Assembly: GCA_947625305.1 (NCBI GenBank)
Contig: CANQNW010000015.1
Span: forward strand, 1-47,617
Length of the DNA: 47,617 nucleotides
Origin: Candidatus Gastranaerophilales bacterium
Lineage (GTDB): Bacteria; Cyanobacteriota; Vampirovibrionia; Gastranaerophilales; Gastranaerophilaceae
Direction: 5' to 3'
A program made the translations under genes and the position numbers. This document shows positions 7,161 through 16,255 of the stretch, piece after piece (the stretch's first letter is position 1; each line of letters opens with the position of its first letter). The notes below the pieces were generated by a model that did no database searches, was not told the origin of the DNA, and saw only the letters and a program-made list of their open reading frames with translations.

Positions 7161-8009
7161 GTGAATCCAGTTCTAAAATACAGAGGAGGTAAATATAGAG
7201 AGATACCTCGGTTTCTGCAATATATTCCTAAAAATTTTGATAGATATATTGAGCCTTTCTTAGGTGGGGGGGCAGTATATTTCTATTTAGAACCGCAAAA
7301 AGCAATAATAAATGATAAGAATCAACGTCTAATCAATTTTTACACTCAGTTACGTGATAATTATCCTGAAATGCGTAAACAACTTGATAAAATTCAAGTT
7401 GTTTATGAGAAAAACCAAAATCTATATAAACAGACTAAACAAATAAATCCTAATGAACATGTAAAGAATTATAATGAAGAATTATATTATAAAATGAGAA
7501 ATTTATTTAATAATTCTAATGGAAATTTTTTAGATGGAGTAATTTATTTTTTTATAAATAAAACAGCTTACTCAGGAATGATAAGATATAATAATAATGG
7601 AGAATATAATGTTCCATTTGGTCGATACCCTAATTTAAATACAAAACTTGTTACCTTGCAACATAGTAATTTGTTGCAGAATGCTGAAATATATAATCTA
7701 GATTATAAAAAAATATTTGATATGGCAAAAGAAGATGATTTTATGTTTTTAGACCCACCGTATGATTGTGTTTTTAATGACTACGGCAATATAGATATGA
7801 TGAATGGATTTGATGAAAATGAACATAGAAGATTGGCAAAAGACTTTAAAGAACTAAAATGTAAAGCACTTATGATTATTGGAAAAACTCCCTTAACAAT
7901 GGAATTATATGGTGATTATGTTTTTGATGAATATTATAAAAATTATTCTGTAAATATTAAAAACAGATTTAATAATGATAAAATGCATATTGTTGTGAAA
8001 AATTACTAA
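7161..8009 (+). CDS. D12-class DNA adenine methyltransferase of a type IIS RM system
   Basis: The 282-residue protein has the D12 (Dam-like) N6-adenine methyltransferase layout: KYRGGKYREI at residue 6, the AdoMet loop PFLGGGAVYF at 32-41, and the catalytic DPPY at 198-201. It would methylate adenine in the recognition site of the downstream nuclease. The GTG start follows AAGGAG. The codons for the glycine loop form a G7 run (7266-7272), so slippage there would truncate the enzyme near residue 40. The gene is 12 bp upstream of an AlwI-type endonuclease gene, and both are strongly A+T-rich, as is common for transferred RM systems. Length is typical for the class. Confidence 0.88.
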   Translation: MNPVLKYRGGKYREIPRFLQYIPKNFDRYIEPFLGGGAVYFYLEPQKAIINDKNQRLINFYTQLRDNYPEMRKQLDKIQVVYEKNQNLYKQTKQINPNEHVKNYNEELYYKMRNLFNNSNGNFLDGVIYFFINKTAYSGMIRYNNNGEYNVPFGRYPNLNTKLVTLQHSNLLQNAEIYNLDYKKIFDMAKEDDFMFLDPPYDCVFNDYGNIDMMNGFDENEHRRLAKDFKELKCKALMIIGKTPLTMELYGDYVFDEYYKNYSVNIKNRFNNDKMHIVVKNY

Positions 8010-8021
8010 TAGGTATTTTGT

Positions 8022-9710
8022 ATGGCAAGATTAGAAAATAAAGCTTTGTTTTTTACCACATCTCCAAGAACACCAATAAAAATGATTCCAGAGATAAAAT
8101 TACTTTGTGAAAATTTTTCAAACACAAAATGGGATAAAGGTACGCAAGTTTCATTTATTGATGTCCTAAAAGAATCAGGTTTTTTTGAAGGTTGTGGTTC
8201 TGATAAATATAAAGATTTTAGTGCTCGAGATAGAATAAATAGAGCTCCTAAATCATTGGGTTTTGTTGATTTATCACCAAAAATCAATTTAACTCCTGCG
8301 GGAAAAGAATTTGTTTATGGAAAAAGACCTCAAGAAATATTTTTAAGACAATTATTAAAATTTCAACTTCCATCACCATATCATAAAGAAAACATTCAAA
8401 TAGAGGGAACTTTTTATATAAAGCCGTATCTTGAAATATTAAGGCTTGTAAGGGATTTACAATATCTTACCTTTGATGAATTAAAAGTTTTTGGATTGAG
8501 ATTAACTGATTTTAGAAATTATGAAACTATAAAAAATAATATTATTAAATTTAGAAATGATAAAAAAAATAATAATATTAATTATAAAAAATTTTTAGAT
8601 GATATTTGGACTAATATTATTTATGAAACATATAACAATAATATTTATTCTGGAGATACAAAAACAAGAGAAACTAAAGATAACAGTATAAAGAAATTTA
8701 TTACAACAAAAAAATCAAATGATAGAGATTATGCCGATGCTTGCTTTAGATATCTTAGATATACAGGATTAGTTTCTATTTCAAATACAAATAGGTCAAT
8801 ATCAATATATGAAGATAAGCTAAATGATGTTGATTTTATTTTGAGTACAATTAATAGAGAACCTGTTTTTATTGAAGATGAAATCAGATACAAAGAATAC
8901 CTTTTTGATTCCAAAATTCCAAGCCTATATACTGATAATAAGCCTAATATTATTGATTATATATTAAAAATTAGTAATTATACAAAACTCCAATTAAGTA
9001 ACAAAGATATCGATGAATTGAAAGATATAAAAGATGAGATTGTCAAACAAAGGAAAGATAACGTAATAAAAAATCAAATTACTGAAATAAAGTCATATTC
9101 ATTATATTCCGAAATTATAGATACCTATAATGAAATAATTGTCAATGGTTATTATGATAATCCTTTAATGTTAGAATACAATACTTGGCGTGCGATGACA
9201 ATGTTAAATGGTGGCACAATAAAGGGAAATTTTAATTTTGATGATTTTGGACAGCCTTTATCAACAGCTGCTGGGAATATGGCAGATATAGAATGTTACT
9301 ATGATGATTTTAATTTAACTGTAGAAGTTACAATGCAACAAGGACAAAGACAATATGAAATGGAAGGAGAACCTGTCGCAAGACATTTTGGACAAATGAA
9401 GAAAAAATCTGGAAAAGATACATATTGTTTATTTATTGCTCCAACTATAAATAATGCTTCATTAGCACATTTTTATGGTTTAAATAAAATAGGCATATCT
9501 TATTATGGCGGAAAAACAAAAATTATCCCATTGGAATTAGATTTATTTATGCATTTGGTTGAAAATGCTTATAACTACAAAGATACACCAAATCCTAATA
9601 ACATTCGTGAATTTTTAGATAATGTTTTAGAGCAAGAAGAATTATCTAATGATGAAAACGACTGGTATAGTCGTATAAATATTTGTGTTGAAAATTGGTT
9701 AATTGCCTAA
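8022..9710 (+). CDS. AlwI-family type IIS restriction endonuclease
   Basis: The 562-residue protein resembles the AlwI/BstNBI/PleI nuclease family from its N-terminus (a winged-helix recognition part with SPRTPIKMIPEI and a later DFSARDRINRAPKSLGF segment) to its C-terminus. The C-terminal third has a PD-(D/E)XK-like core: MADIECYYDDFNLTVEVT, where the Glu-Val-Thr takes the place of the usual E-X-K, then a conserved EGEPVARHF helix. Family members recognise a GATC-containing five-base site and cut outside it; the exact site here cannot be read from sequence. It is co-transcribed with the adenine methyltransferase upstream, and a strong hairpin follows 18 bp after its stop. Confidence 0.85.
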   Translation: MARLENKALFFTTSPRTPIKMIPEIKLLCENFSNTKWDKGTQVSFIDVLKESGFFEGCGSDKYKDFSARDRINRAPKSLGFVDLSPKINLTPAGKEFVYGKRPQEIFLRQLLKFQLPSPYHKENIQIEGTFYIKPYLEILRLVRDLQYLTFDELKVFGLRLTDFRNYETIKNNIIKFRNDKKNNNINYKKFLDDIWTNIIYETYNNNIYSGDTKTRETKDNSIKKFITTKKSNDRDYADACFRYLRYTGLVSISNTNRSISIYEDKLNDVDFILSTINREPVFIEDEIRYKEYLFDSKIPSLYTDNKPNIIDYILKISNYTKLQLSNKDIDELKDIKDEIVKQRKDNVIKNQITEIKSYSLYSEIIDTYNEIIVNGYYDNPLMLEYNTWRAMTMLNGGTIKGNFNFDDFGQPLSTAAGNMADIECYYDDFNLTVEVTMQQGQRQYEMEGEPVARHFGQMKKKSGKDTYCLFIAPTINNASLAHFYGLNKIGISYYGGKTKIIPLELDLFMHLVENAYNYKDTPNPNNIREFLDNVLEQEELSNDENDWYSRINICVENWLIA

Positions 9711-9728
9711 AATATTTATAATTATAAC

Positions 9729-9766
9729 AGCAAAAGTGGGTGTCATTCCTGACACCCACTTTTGCT
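9729..9766. terminator. Long perfect hairpin terminator after the RM operon
   Basis: A 17-bp perfect stem (9729-9745 with 9750-9766) encloses a TTCC loop and is followed on the plus strand by a T-rich run with two interruptions. It ends the restriction gene transcript and, read from the other side, overlaps the stop codon of the small peptide gene, so it may serve both strands. Confidence 0.8.
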
Positions 9767-9846
9767 TATTTCTTACAAATCCATATCCCTATAATTATAA
9801 TAATTAATAGCCATGGATTAACAGAAATATTTATGAAATTTATCAT
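9766..9846 (-). CDS. Small hydrophobic peptide, candidate type I toxin
   Basis: A 26-residue open frame encodes MINFINISVNPW, then LLIIIIIGIWICKK. It is a single strongly hydrophobic segment with Trp at both ends and two terminal lysines, the design of membrane-acting type I toxins such as Fst/Ldr-like peptides. An excellent ribosome site (AGGAGA) lies seven bases before the ATG. A long leader with the inverted repeat GTGG...CCAC and possible -10 box TATAAA near 9930 lies upstream. The stop codon coincides with the base of a 17-bp hairpin. No antitoxin RNA can be proven, but the region above the gene is gene-free and rich in structure. It is new as far as the visible sequence goes; the assignment rests on features only. 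Confidence 0.45.
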   Translation of the reverse strand: MINFINISVNPWLLIIIIIGIWICKK

Positions 9847-10589
9847 TGATATTTCTCCTATCTTTGATAAACTTCACGCCGGCGCAAAGTTTATATACTT
9901 TACGATAGCTCTTATTTAGAGTGGCGTTTATACCACTTGTACAAATATTATGCGCAATTTATTCGTACGCTTCATTCATTTAACACCGTAATATATTTAT
10001 TAACTGTGTTCTTTTTCACATAGGGTGTTAAAGAAATTCACAAGAAATTAGTCTATTATCACTAATTTCTTAGGCCTAATATAACCTTTTGAAAACTTTG
10101 TAGTTGTCCGAGTTTGTCGGGCTACTCCATTCCCCACATTAATATTACTAAAAATGAAATATAATATCAATATTTTTTATCAAGTTCTTAAAATTAATTA
10201 CCAACTTTTTATAAAATTTTACCAAGTTTAAATTTAGCAAAAATTAGTAAAATTTCAAAAAACTTTTTGAAAAAATTTAATAAAAATTTCAAACTACCAA
10301 CTTTTCAGAATAAATCAATATTGCCCGAAATTCTTGAACTGTCTGCAAAATTTTAAATATGCCTGAAACCCTTATACAGTTTGAAAATACAAAAAATTCC
10401 AAAACTGTCTGCAAAAGTGGTATTTTGCACAAGTTCCGGAATTTTAATTCTTGTGAATTTTTCCAAGTTAAAATGCTTGATATAACTGACTTTTGACGAT
10501 AATTTCAAAACTGTCTGCAATTCCGAAACTACCAGAAAAATAATACTTTAAATATACACTTTGCCTTGTGTGGTTCTCGTCCAATAAAA
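9847..10589. other. Gene-free A+T-rich region with hairpins and short repeats
   Basis: The first part (to about 10080) is the likely leader and promoter area of the small peptide gene and contains a perfect hairpin at 10042-10071 (11-bp arms, 8-base loop). The part 10140-10560 has no coding frame. It carries the motif AACTGTCTGCAA three times (near 10337, 10403 and 10508) and several ACCAACTTTT-like words. The copy of the dispersed 19-bp motif is at 10559-10577. Confidence 0.5.
10559..10577 (+). repeat. Dispersed 19-bp intergenic motif, copy 2
   Basis: It matches 3212-3230 in 18 of 19 positions. It lies just downstream of the tRNA-Ile terminator (minus-strand sense). Confidence 0.5.
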
Positions 10590-10612
10590 AAAGAAGTCAT
10601 AATGACTTCTTT
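10590..10612 (-). terminator. Intrinsic terminator of tRNA-Ile
   Basis: An 11-bp perfect stem (AAAGAAGTCAT with ATGACTTCTTT) around one central base is followed on the minus strand by a run of T. It ends the tRNA-Ile transcript. Confidence 0.85.
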
Positions 10613-10618
10613 ATTAAA

Positions 10619-10695
10619 TGGTGGGCCATCCTGGACTCGAACCAGGGACCTTACGCTTATCAGGCGTACGCTCTAACCACCTGAGCTAATAGCCC
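10619..10695 (-). tRNA. tRNA-Ile (anticodon GAT)
   Basis: The minus strand folds as a full cloverleaf: acceptor GGGCTAT paired with ATGGCCC, D-arm AGCTCAGGTGGTTAGAGC, anticodon loop CTGATAA giving GAT, and T-arm GGTTCGAGTCC. The 3' CCA is encoded, unlike the two tRNAs near 17.5 kb. It lies downstream of the pilus operon on the same strand and is followed by its own terminator. Confidence 0.97.
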
Positions 10696-10750
10696 GCAAT
10701 CTCTCTCTATGTTTTATATTTGCACAAACATATTTTAAAATCAAGTATTA

Positions 10751-11044
10751 TTAGTCTTCTTTTACGGGCCTTAGAATTATTATAGAATTTAAATTCAATT
10801 GAAGAAATTCATGAGACTCTGCTTTTCTATTCGGGAACTCTCTATGAGTAACTTCACAATTTTTTATTGCAACAAATCTTTTCGCACCGTTTAAAATATC
10901 GGAAAGTACTCTATCTTTTCTGCCTGTTTTCGGCATAAAAACATTTCCTTTTATTTCATAATCTTTTGTTATTACCAAAACCTTTTCAGACCATACACCG
11001 GTTACGAAACTGTTATTTTCATCTGTAATATTTTCTTTTTTCAT
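10751..11044 (-). CDS. Small conserved protein at the end of the pilus operon
   Basis: The 97-residue soluble protein has an acidic N-terminus and then a beta-rich part (VLVITKDYEIKGNVFMPK, then RFVAIKNCEVTHREF and LNLNSIIILRPVKE). The look is that of a small beta-barrel domain of the kind found in DUF6812 proteins, but I am not sure of the family. It starts 15 bp after the PilC/GspF gene stop with an AAAGG site, so it is the last gene of the pilus/secretion operon. It may help pilus assembly or regulation; the sequence does not show a mechanism. Confidence 0.65.
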   Translation of the reverse strand: MKKENITDENNSFVTGVWSEKVLVITKDYEIKGNVFMPKTGRKDRVLSDILNGAKRFVAIKNCEVTHREFPNRKAESHEFLQLNLNSIIILRPVKED

Positions 11045-11059
11045 AATTTTACACCTTTC

Positions 11060-12259
11060 TTAAACAGTATATGATTGGAATAGAGGTAAATACAAAGATA
11101 ATGCAAGGAAACAAACAAGAAAACCTATAAAAATAAGTAAAATAGGCTCTATTAATTTACCCATCATATCTATAATTACATCCAATTGCTGATCAATATG
11201 TTGTACACTTTGAATCATCAATTCCCCAAGCCTGCCTGATTGCTCACCTGTAGCGACCATAAATAAAATCATCTTAGGAAAAAGATTTGCTGCTTTTAAG
11301 GACTCTGATAAATGTGCACCCGCCTGCATCTTTTTTATCGATACTTTTATGGCATCCTGCATTACATAATTTGAGAATGTCGTTCTTGATAAATATAAAC
11401 ACTCTATAATAGGAATACCTGCATCATAAGCGATTTGTAATACCGTTAAAAAGTTAGAAAATGCTGCCGATTTCACTAAATCGGATATTAAAGGAATATT
11501 TAAAACTAATTCATCTATTCTTCTTCTTGACGGTTCCCATCTTAATAAATACATAAAAGAGCCGACTATTACCCCTATACCAATAGGAATAATCATCCAT
11601 TTGTCTTTTAAAAATTCACCCATATTTATACAGCATTGAGTTATAAACGGTAAAGTTTTACCCTGCTGTTCAAACATATCTTTAAATGCAGGGAATACAA
11701 ACATTAACATAATCAATACAACCGCAATTGCAAGAAGTACAACGAAAATAGGATATGTTAGAGCACCTATTACTTTTCCTTTAATTAGCCCCTGTTTATT
11801 TAAAAGCTGAACTAACCTTTCAAAGGTTTTATCTATTTCCCCCGAATCTTCACCTGCTTTTGCAAGCCCTATATATACCTGACCAAAGATATTAGGATAT
11901 TTAGAAATTGTATCCGATAAAGTGTAACCTGAAATAATTTGCCTCTTTATTTCCTGAGCAAGTAATCTTACTTGTCTTGAGGCTGCATCTTTTTCTATAA
12001 ATATTAAACTTTCAATAATAGGTAAACCTGCTTTATTTAAGGTCAAAAAAGTTTGTGTAAAGTCAATTTTTTCTTTTAATGTTAAAGACTGAAGATGTGC
12101 CGCTCTTATTGTTTGAACCGATCTTATTTCATTAACTTCTAAAACTTTATAGCCCATATTTCTGACACGAACTCTGGCCTCAACAGTCGTCTTCGCATCG
12201 ATATGACCTCTTACTTTTTCACCGTTCCATTTTTCTGCTTCATATTCATATCTGGTCAT
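11060..12259 (-). CDS. Type II secretion / type IV pilus inner-membrane protein (GspF/PilC family)
   Basis: The 399-residue protein has the two repeated GspF domains (about 65-190 and 268-390), three membrane segments (near 170, 220 and 370) and a short N-terminal region (YEAEKWNGEKVRGHIDA) usual for PilC. The motifs GLPIIESL...I and AGEDSGEIDKTFERL in the first repeat, with AGIPIIECL and ATGEQSGRLGEL in the second, are diagnostic. It is the platform protein that couples the cytosolic ATPase to pseudopilin assembly in the inner membrane. GAGGT precedes its ATG. It lies 11 bp after the ATPase gene in a five-gene operon. Confidence 0.95.
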   Translation of the reverse strand: MTRYEYEAEKWNGEKVRGHIDAKTTVEARVRVRNMGYKVLEVNEIRSVQTIRAAHLQSLTLKEKIDFTQTFLTLNKAGLPIIESLIFIEKDAASRQVRLLAQEIKRQIISGYTLSDTISKYPNIFGQVYIGLAKAGEDSGEIDKTFERLVQLLNKQGLIKGKVIGALTYPIFVVLLAIAVVLIMLMFVFPAFKDMFEQQGKTLPFITQCCINMGEFLKDKWMIIPIGIGVIVGSFMYLLRWEPSRRRIDELVLNIPLISDLVKSAAFSNFLTVLQIAYDAGIPIIECLYLSRTTFSNYVMQDAIKVSIKKMQAGAHLSESLKAANLFPKMILFMVATGEQSGRLGELMIQSVQHIDQQLDVIIDMMGKLIEPILLIFIGFLVCFLALSLYLPLFQSYTV

Positions 12260-12270
12260 TTACACTAACC

Positions 12271-14424
12271 TCATTCCTTAACCGGTCCAAGTACACGTAA
12301 AAATTCTTCTATTGTTGTTCTGCCCTCAATAATATGATTCAAGCATACTTGATGTAATGTTTTCATTCCGGCACCTATAGCGGCTTCTTCTATTTCAATA
12401 TCATGTGCACCTTGCGCTATTAATCTTTTTATTTCTTTATTTACGGGCATGATTTCATATACCCCGATACGACCTGAATAACCTTCAAAATTACACTTAT
12501 CACAGCCGTTTGGTCTGTATATAGGTGTTTTCATAAATTGTTGTATTTCTTTTTCACCGCCGTGTACAACCAACTCTGCTTCTTCTCTTGTTGCAAAATA
12601 TTGAGAATGGCAATGCGGGCATAACCTTCTTACAAGACGCTGCGCAACTATACCAACTAATGTTGAAGATACCAAATAATCCTTTGCCCCCATATCTATC
12701 AACCTTGTAATAGTTGAAGCTGCAGAGTTTGTGTGCAGTGTTGATAATACAAGGTGACCAGTTAAAGCAGCAGATATTGCTGTTTCTAAAGTTTCAATAT
12801 CACGAATTTCACCTACCAGTATAACATCCGGGTCCTGTCTTAATATTGCACGCATACAAGATGCAAATGTTATGCCTGCTTTTGGATTAACCTGTGATTG
12901 GTTAATTCCGTCAATTTTAATTTCTATAGGATCCTCAATCGTTGTTATATTTATTTTTTCATCATTAATTGCTTTTAATAATGTATATAATGTTGTTGTT
13001 TTACCTGAACCTGTCGGACCTGTTGTTAAAATTATACCGTTTGGAACACTTTCCATTTTTTTTATTATTTCCATTTCTTCAGGTGATGCACCGTTTAATT
13101 GGAGTTCATCTTTTGATTGAGATAAGGAAACAGCAGGTGCTAAGATTCTTATTACCATCTTTTCTGCATCACCGACAGGAAGCGTATTAATTCTGAAGTC
13201 ATAATCCTGTTCTTTATATGTTATTGAAAATGAACCGTCTTGAGGACGTCTGTGTTCAGCTATATTCATTTTTGATATAACTTTTAAACGGGTTAAAATT
13301 GCCGATTCTGATTTTTCAGGCAATTTTAAAAATTGTCTTAAAATACCGTCTTTTCTGTATCTGACTACGTAACCGTCTAATCTTGGTTCAATATGAATAT
13401 CACTTGCTTTCATATCTATACCGTCAGATATCATTTTATTTACGAATTTTACAACTATATTTGAATCATCTTTTAATTCTCTTTGCGCCTGTTCAAATAA
13501 TGTTTCTTCCTGATCAAAGGCAAGCGACTGCTTTTCTATTTTCTTTATTATCTTTTTTGTCGCTTTTCTTTGTTCATTAAATAAATTTTGAATACACATT
13601 GAAAATTCATAATGTGTAATTATTAATATACTCGGCTTTAATCCTGTTAAAAATATAATATCATTTATTACTTTCTTATCATTCGGATTTACCATACCGA
13701 CAACAAGAACTTTATCATCATAGCTGATAGGAATAACTTTATTTAATTTAATAAAATCTTCAGGCAGCATGGATAAAACATTATCGGAAATTTTTAACTG
13801 ATCTTCCGAAACTGTTTCATAACCCTGCTGTGCGACTAATGCTTTTTTTAATTCGTCAAGTGTAATTATACCTTGTTGAACAAGTATTGTTCCTAAAGGA
13901 ATATGAGATTTTTTCGACTCAACCAATGCATTAAATATTTGTTCATTGGTAACAAAACCCATTTGAACAAGAACTTCACCTATTTTCATTGAAGAATATT
14001 TATCGGAGGAATTAGTACTTCCGCCCGATGCATTATCTATTGGTACTTCATCTTCATCTGCAACATCATCGTATTTTAATTGAATTTGATTATCACCTGT
14101 CTCATTTTCAGGTTCAACTTCAAGATTATCTGACGGTAACTCTATATGTAAGTTAGATTTTACATAATTTAATAAAACACTTATATCTTCACTTTTTACA
14201 TTTATAACTTTAATATTGGAATTATCAGTTATAAATGCAATCATATTGTTTAATTTTTCAGTTAGAGTTGTATTAGAAGATGCAATTAAAACCGTATCTT
14301 TAAAAATACAAACGGGGATAAAAGCATCAGATTCCATATCTTTAATATCAAATTTTGATACCAGAGATAAATCGATTTTTGCCTTTAATTTTTCTATATC
14401 AATTTGTGAAAGTTGGTTTGTCAT
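12271..14424 (-). CDS. Type II secretion / type IV pilus assembly ATPase (GspE/PilB family)
   Basis: The 717-residue protein has an N-terminal linker, an MshEN/GspE-N domain (about 145-225, with GEVLVQMGFVT and LGTILVQQGIIT repeats) and a C-terminal hexameric ATPase. The Walker A GPTGSGKTTTLY begins at residue 469, the Walker B region is ILVGEIRD, and the zinc tetracysteine is CPHC near 602 plus CDKC near 641. It powers pilin or pseudopilin polymerisation at the cytosolic face of the membrane. MshEN domains in other ATPases bind c-di-GMP, and the presence of the repeats suggests possible c-di-GMP control. It is the third gene of the operon, directly upstream of the PilC homologue. Confidence 0.95.
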   Translation of the reverse strand: MTNQLSQIDIEKLKAKIDLSLVSKFDIKDMESDAFIPVCIFKDTVLIASSNTTLTEKLNNMIAFITDNSNIKVINVKSEDISVLLNYVKSNLHIELPSDNLEVEPENETGDNQIQLKYDDVADEDEVPIDNASGGSTNSSDKYSSMKIGEVLVQMGFVTNEQIFNALVESKKSHIPLGTILVQQGIITLDELKKALVAQQGYETVSEDQLKISDNVLSMLPEDFIKLNKVIPISYDDKVLVVGMVNPNDKKVINDIIFLTGLKPSILIITHYEFSMCIQNLFNEQRKATKKIIKKIEKQSLAFDQEETLFEQAQRELKDDSNIVVKFVNKMISDGIDMKASDIHIEPRLDGYVVRYRKDGILRQFLKLPEKSESAILTRLKVISKMNIAEHRRPQDGSFSITYKEQDYDFRINTLPVGDAEKMVIRILAPAVSLSQSKDELQLNGASPEEMEIIKKMESVPNGIILTTGPTGSGKTTTLYTLLKAINDEKINITTIEDPIEIKIDGINQSQVNPKAGITFASCMRAILRQDPDVILVGEIRDIETLETAISAALTGHLVLSTLHTNSAASTITRLIDMGAKDYLVSSTLVGIVAQRLVRRLCPHCHSQYFATREEAELVVHGGEKEIQQFMKTPIYRPNGCDKCNFEGYSGRIGVYEIMPVNKEIKRLIAQGAHDIEIEEAAIGAGMKTLHQVCLNHIIEGRTTIEEFLRVLGPVKE

Positions 14425-14442
14425 TTTTTATTGTACCGTGTA

Positions 14443-16236
14443 TTAAAGTTCTGCTATGTCTTCCGTATCCTTAATTATTCTTGGAGTTAACATAATTAAC
14501 AATTCTGATTTTTCCATTGATTTATGCTGACTTCTGAATAAAGCACCGATAACGGGAATATCACCGAGTAAAGGAATTTTAGTAGTATTATTTGTTTCTG
14601 TTTCTGTTATCATACCGCCTAAAAGCAACGTTTCTTCATCTTTAATTCTTACATTTTTTAAATCAAGATTATGTCTTTGAAGTAAAGTTGCAGCTGTATA
14701 CGGTTCGTTCATATATACATCCGTTATATCACGAAGTACTGAAGAATAATCAGGTTTCATTGTAAGTGATACATACCCGTCAGGACTTATAAAAGGAGTA
14801 ATTTCAACTTTTATACCGTTATCACTTCCGATATTATATGTTTTTTGAACGGAGTTGTTACCGTATTCTCCGCTGCCATAGCTGTTTAAAATTTGTACCG
14901 TCGTAGATTCAATATAATCCTGAGTTAAGTCTATAACGGATTTTTTACCGTTTGTTATAACAATTTTCGGATTTGCAAGTATTCTGCCTTTGTTATTTGA
15001 AATCAAGAACGATATTGTTTGCTGTAATGAATGAACGGCACTTCCGTTGCTTGGCCCATGCCATACAACGGGAGTTGAGGTTTGTGTAGTTCCTGTACCG
15101 CCATTAAAATCAAGATTTAAATGTTTTCCTGTATATTTCCAGCTGTTATTAAAATCTCTGGAACCGGATTCTGTTAATTCAACAATAGAAACCTCTAAAT
15201 ATGCCTGAGGTTGTTTTCTGTCATTTTCTAATATAAAATCATTAACCATTTGAACTTGCTGTTCCGTACCGCCTACCATTGTTAATGTACCGAGTTCAGG
15301 TTGTACATATATTGTTAAAGTAGGTTTTCCCTGGTATGAAGAAATGTTACCGGTTGAAATACCGCTCTTTACCGTACAAGCTATCGTACCACCGCCAAGT
15401 TTCCCATCTTCGGCATAACCGCCTGAACTTTGTATTTTTACTGAGGCATTTAATTTTGATTGATAAGTACCCGTACCTGAGCCTGTTGAAGATGCACTTA
15501 CTGCAGGTATATCAAATAATGTTTCGCATATCATTTTTGCCATTTCAAACGGAGTTGTATGATTTACTCTGTATGTTGTCATAGAAGGTCTTTTATCAAA
15601 TTTCTCTACAATTTTCTTTGCCATTTGATAATCATTTTCTGTTCCGAATATTAAAAGTTCGTTTCTGTCTGAATTAGTTGTTACAATCGGACCATATGAA
15701 AGCCCCGGAGCATTTAATGAAAATATATTAGTATTTAAAAACTGAGCCAAATATGCTGCATCAGCATATTTTACAGGCAATACCGCAATATTATCTTTTG
15801 TTAAGTTAAGAGTTTCTGCCTTTGCCGTTGAAACGACCAAAATTGTTTTATCTTTAATAACATATGTCAGTCCGGTCATTTTCATAACCATTTTAAAGGC
15901 ATCTTCCAAACTTACATCCACTAAGTCTAAAGTTACATTACCTGTTGCAGACTCATGGAATACAATATTCAAACCGGCTTTATCTGCAAACATTCTTAAT
16001 ACCTGTTGAACATCTGTATTTCTAAGGCTCAAGTTAATTTTTTGCCCTGCTGCAGCCTCATTAAAATGAATATCACCTTCTAATCTTATTTTATTTGGTG
16101 TTGATAAATCTGTTCTTACTGAAGGCTGTGACATATCATAAACTAGAGGAGCCGACTCTGACGCATTTAACGCAAGTACAGACACACATCCGGTTACTAA
16201 TAAAAGCCTTGAAATATTTCCTAAACTTCTTTTCAT
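14443..16236 (-). CDS. Secretin of the type IV pilus / type II secretion type (PilQ/GspD-like)
   Basis: The 597-residue protein starts with a hydrophobic export signal (RLLLVTGCVSVLAL; the Cys may be a lipobox cysteine). It has a secretin N0/STN-like domain (VQQVLRMFADKAGLNIVF), N1-like repeats (residues 145-210), a Gly/Ser-rich loop and a C-terminal secretin pore domain with ILANPKIVITNGKK and LLLGGMITETE followed by IPLLGDIPVIG. It forms the outer-membrane channel of the system, which implies a diderm cell. It sits between the PilP/GspC-like gene and the ATPase gene, all in one direction. The middle region shows a large Gly/Thr-rich insertion. Confidence 0.93.
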   Translation of the reverse strand: MKRSLGNISRLLLVTGCVSVLALNASESAPLVYDMSQPSVRTDLSTPNKIRLEGDIHFNEAAAGQKINLSLRNTDVQQVLRMFADKAGLNIVFHESATGNVTLDLVDVSLEDAFKMVMKMTGLTYVIKDKTILVVSTAKAETLNLTKDNIAVLPVKYADAAYLAQFLNTNIFSLNAPGLSYGPIVTTNSDRNELLIFGTENDYQMAKKIVEKFDKRPSMTTYRVNHTTPFEMAKMICETLFDIPAVSASSTGSGTGTYQSKLNASVKIQSSGGYAEDGKLGGGTIACTVKSGISTGNISSYQGKPTLTIYVQPELGTLTMVGGTEQQVQMVNDFILENDRKQPQAYLEVSIVELTESGSRDFNNSWKYTGKHLNLDFNGGTGTTQTSTPVVWHGPSNGSAVHSLQQTISFLISNNKGRILANPKIVITNGKKSVIDLTQDYIESTTVQILNSYGSGEYGNNSVQKTYNIGSDNGIKVEITPFISPDGYVSLTMKPDYSSVLRDITDVYMNEPYTAATLLQRHNLDLKNVRIKDEETLLLGGMITETETNNTTKIPLLGDIPVIGALFRSQHKSMEKSELLIMLTPRIIKDTEDIAEL

Positions 16237-16255
16237 AATATATACTCAAACTCCT

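Noticed and set aside
12872-13580. Several plus-strand frames opposite the PilB/GspE and secretin genes
   Set aside because: They are antisense shadows of strongly conserved genes.
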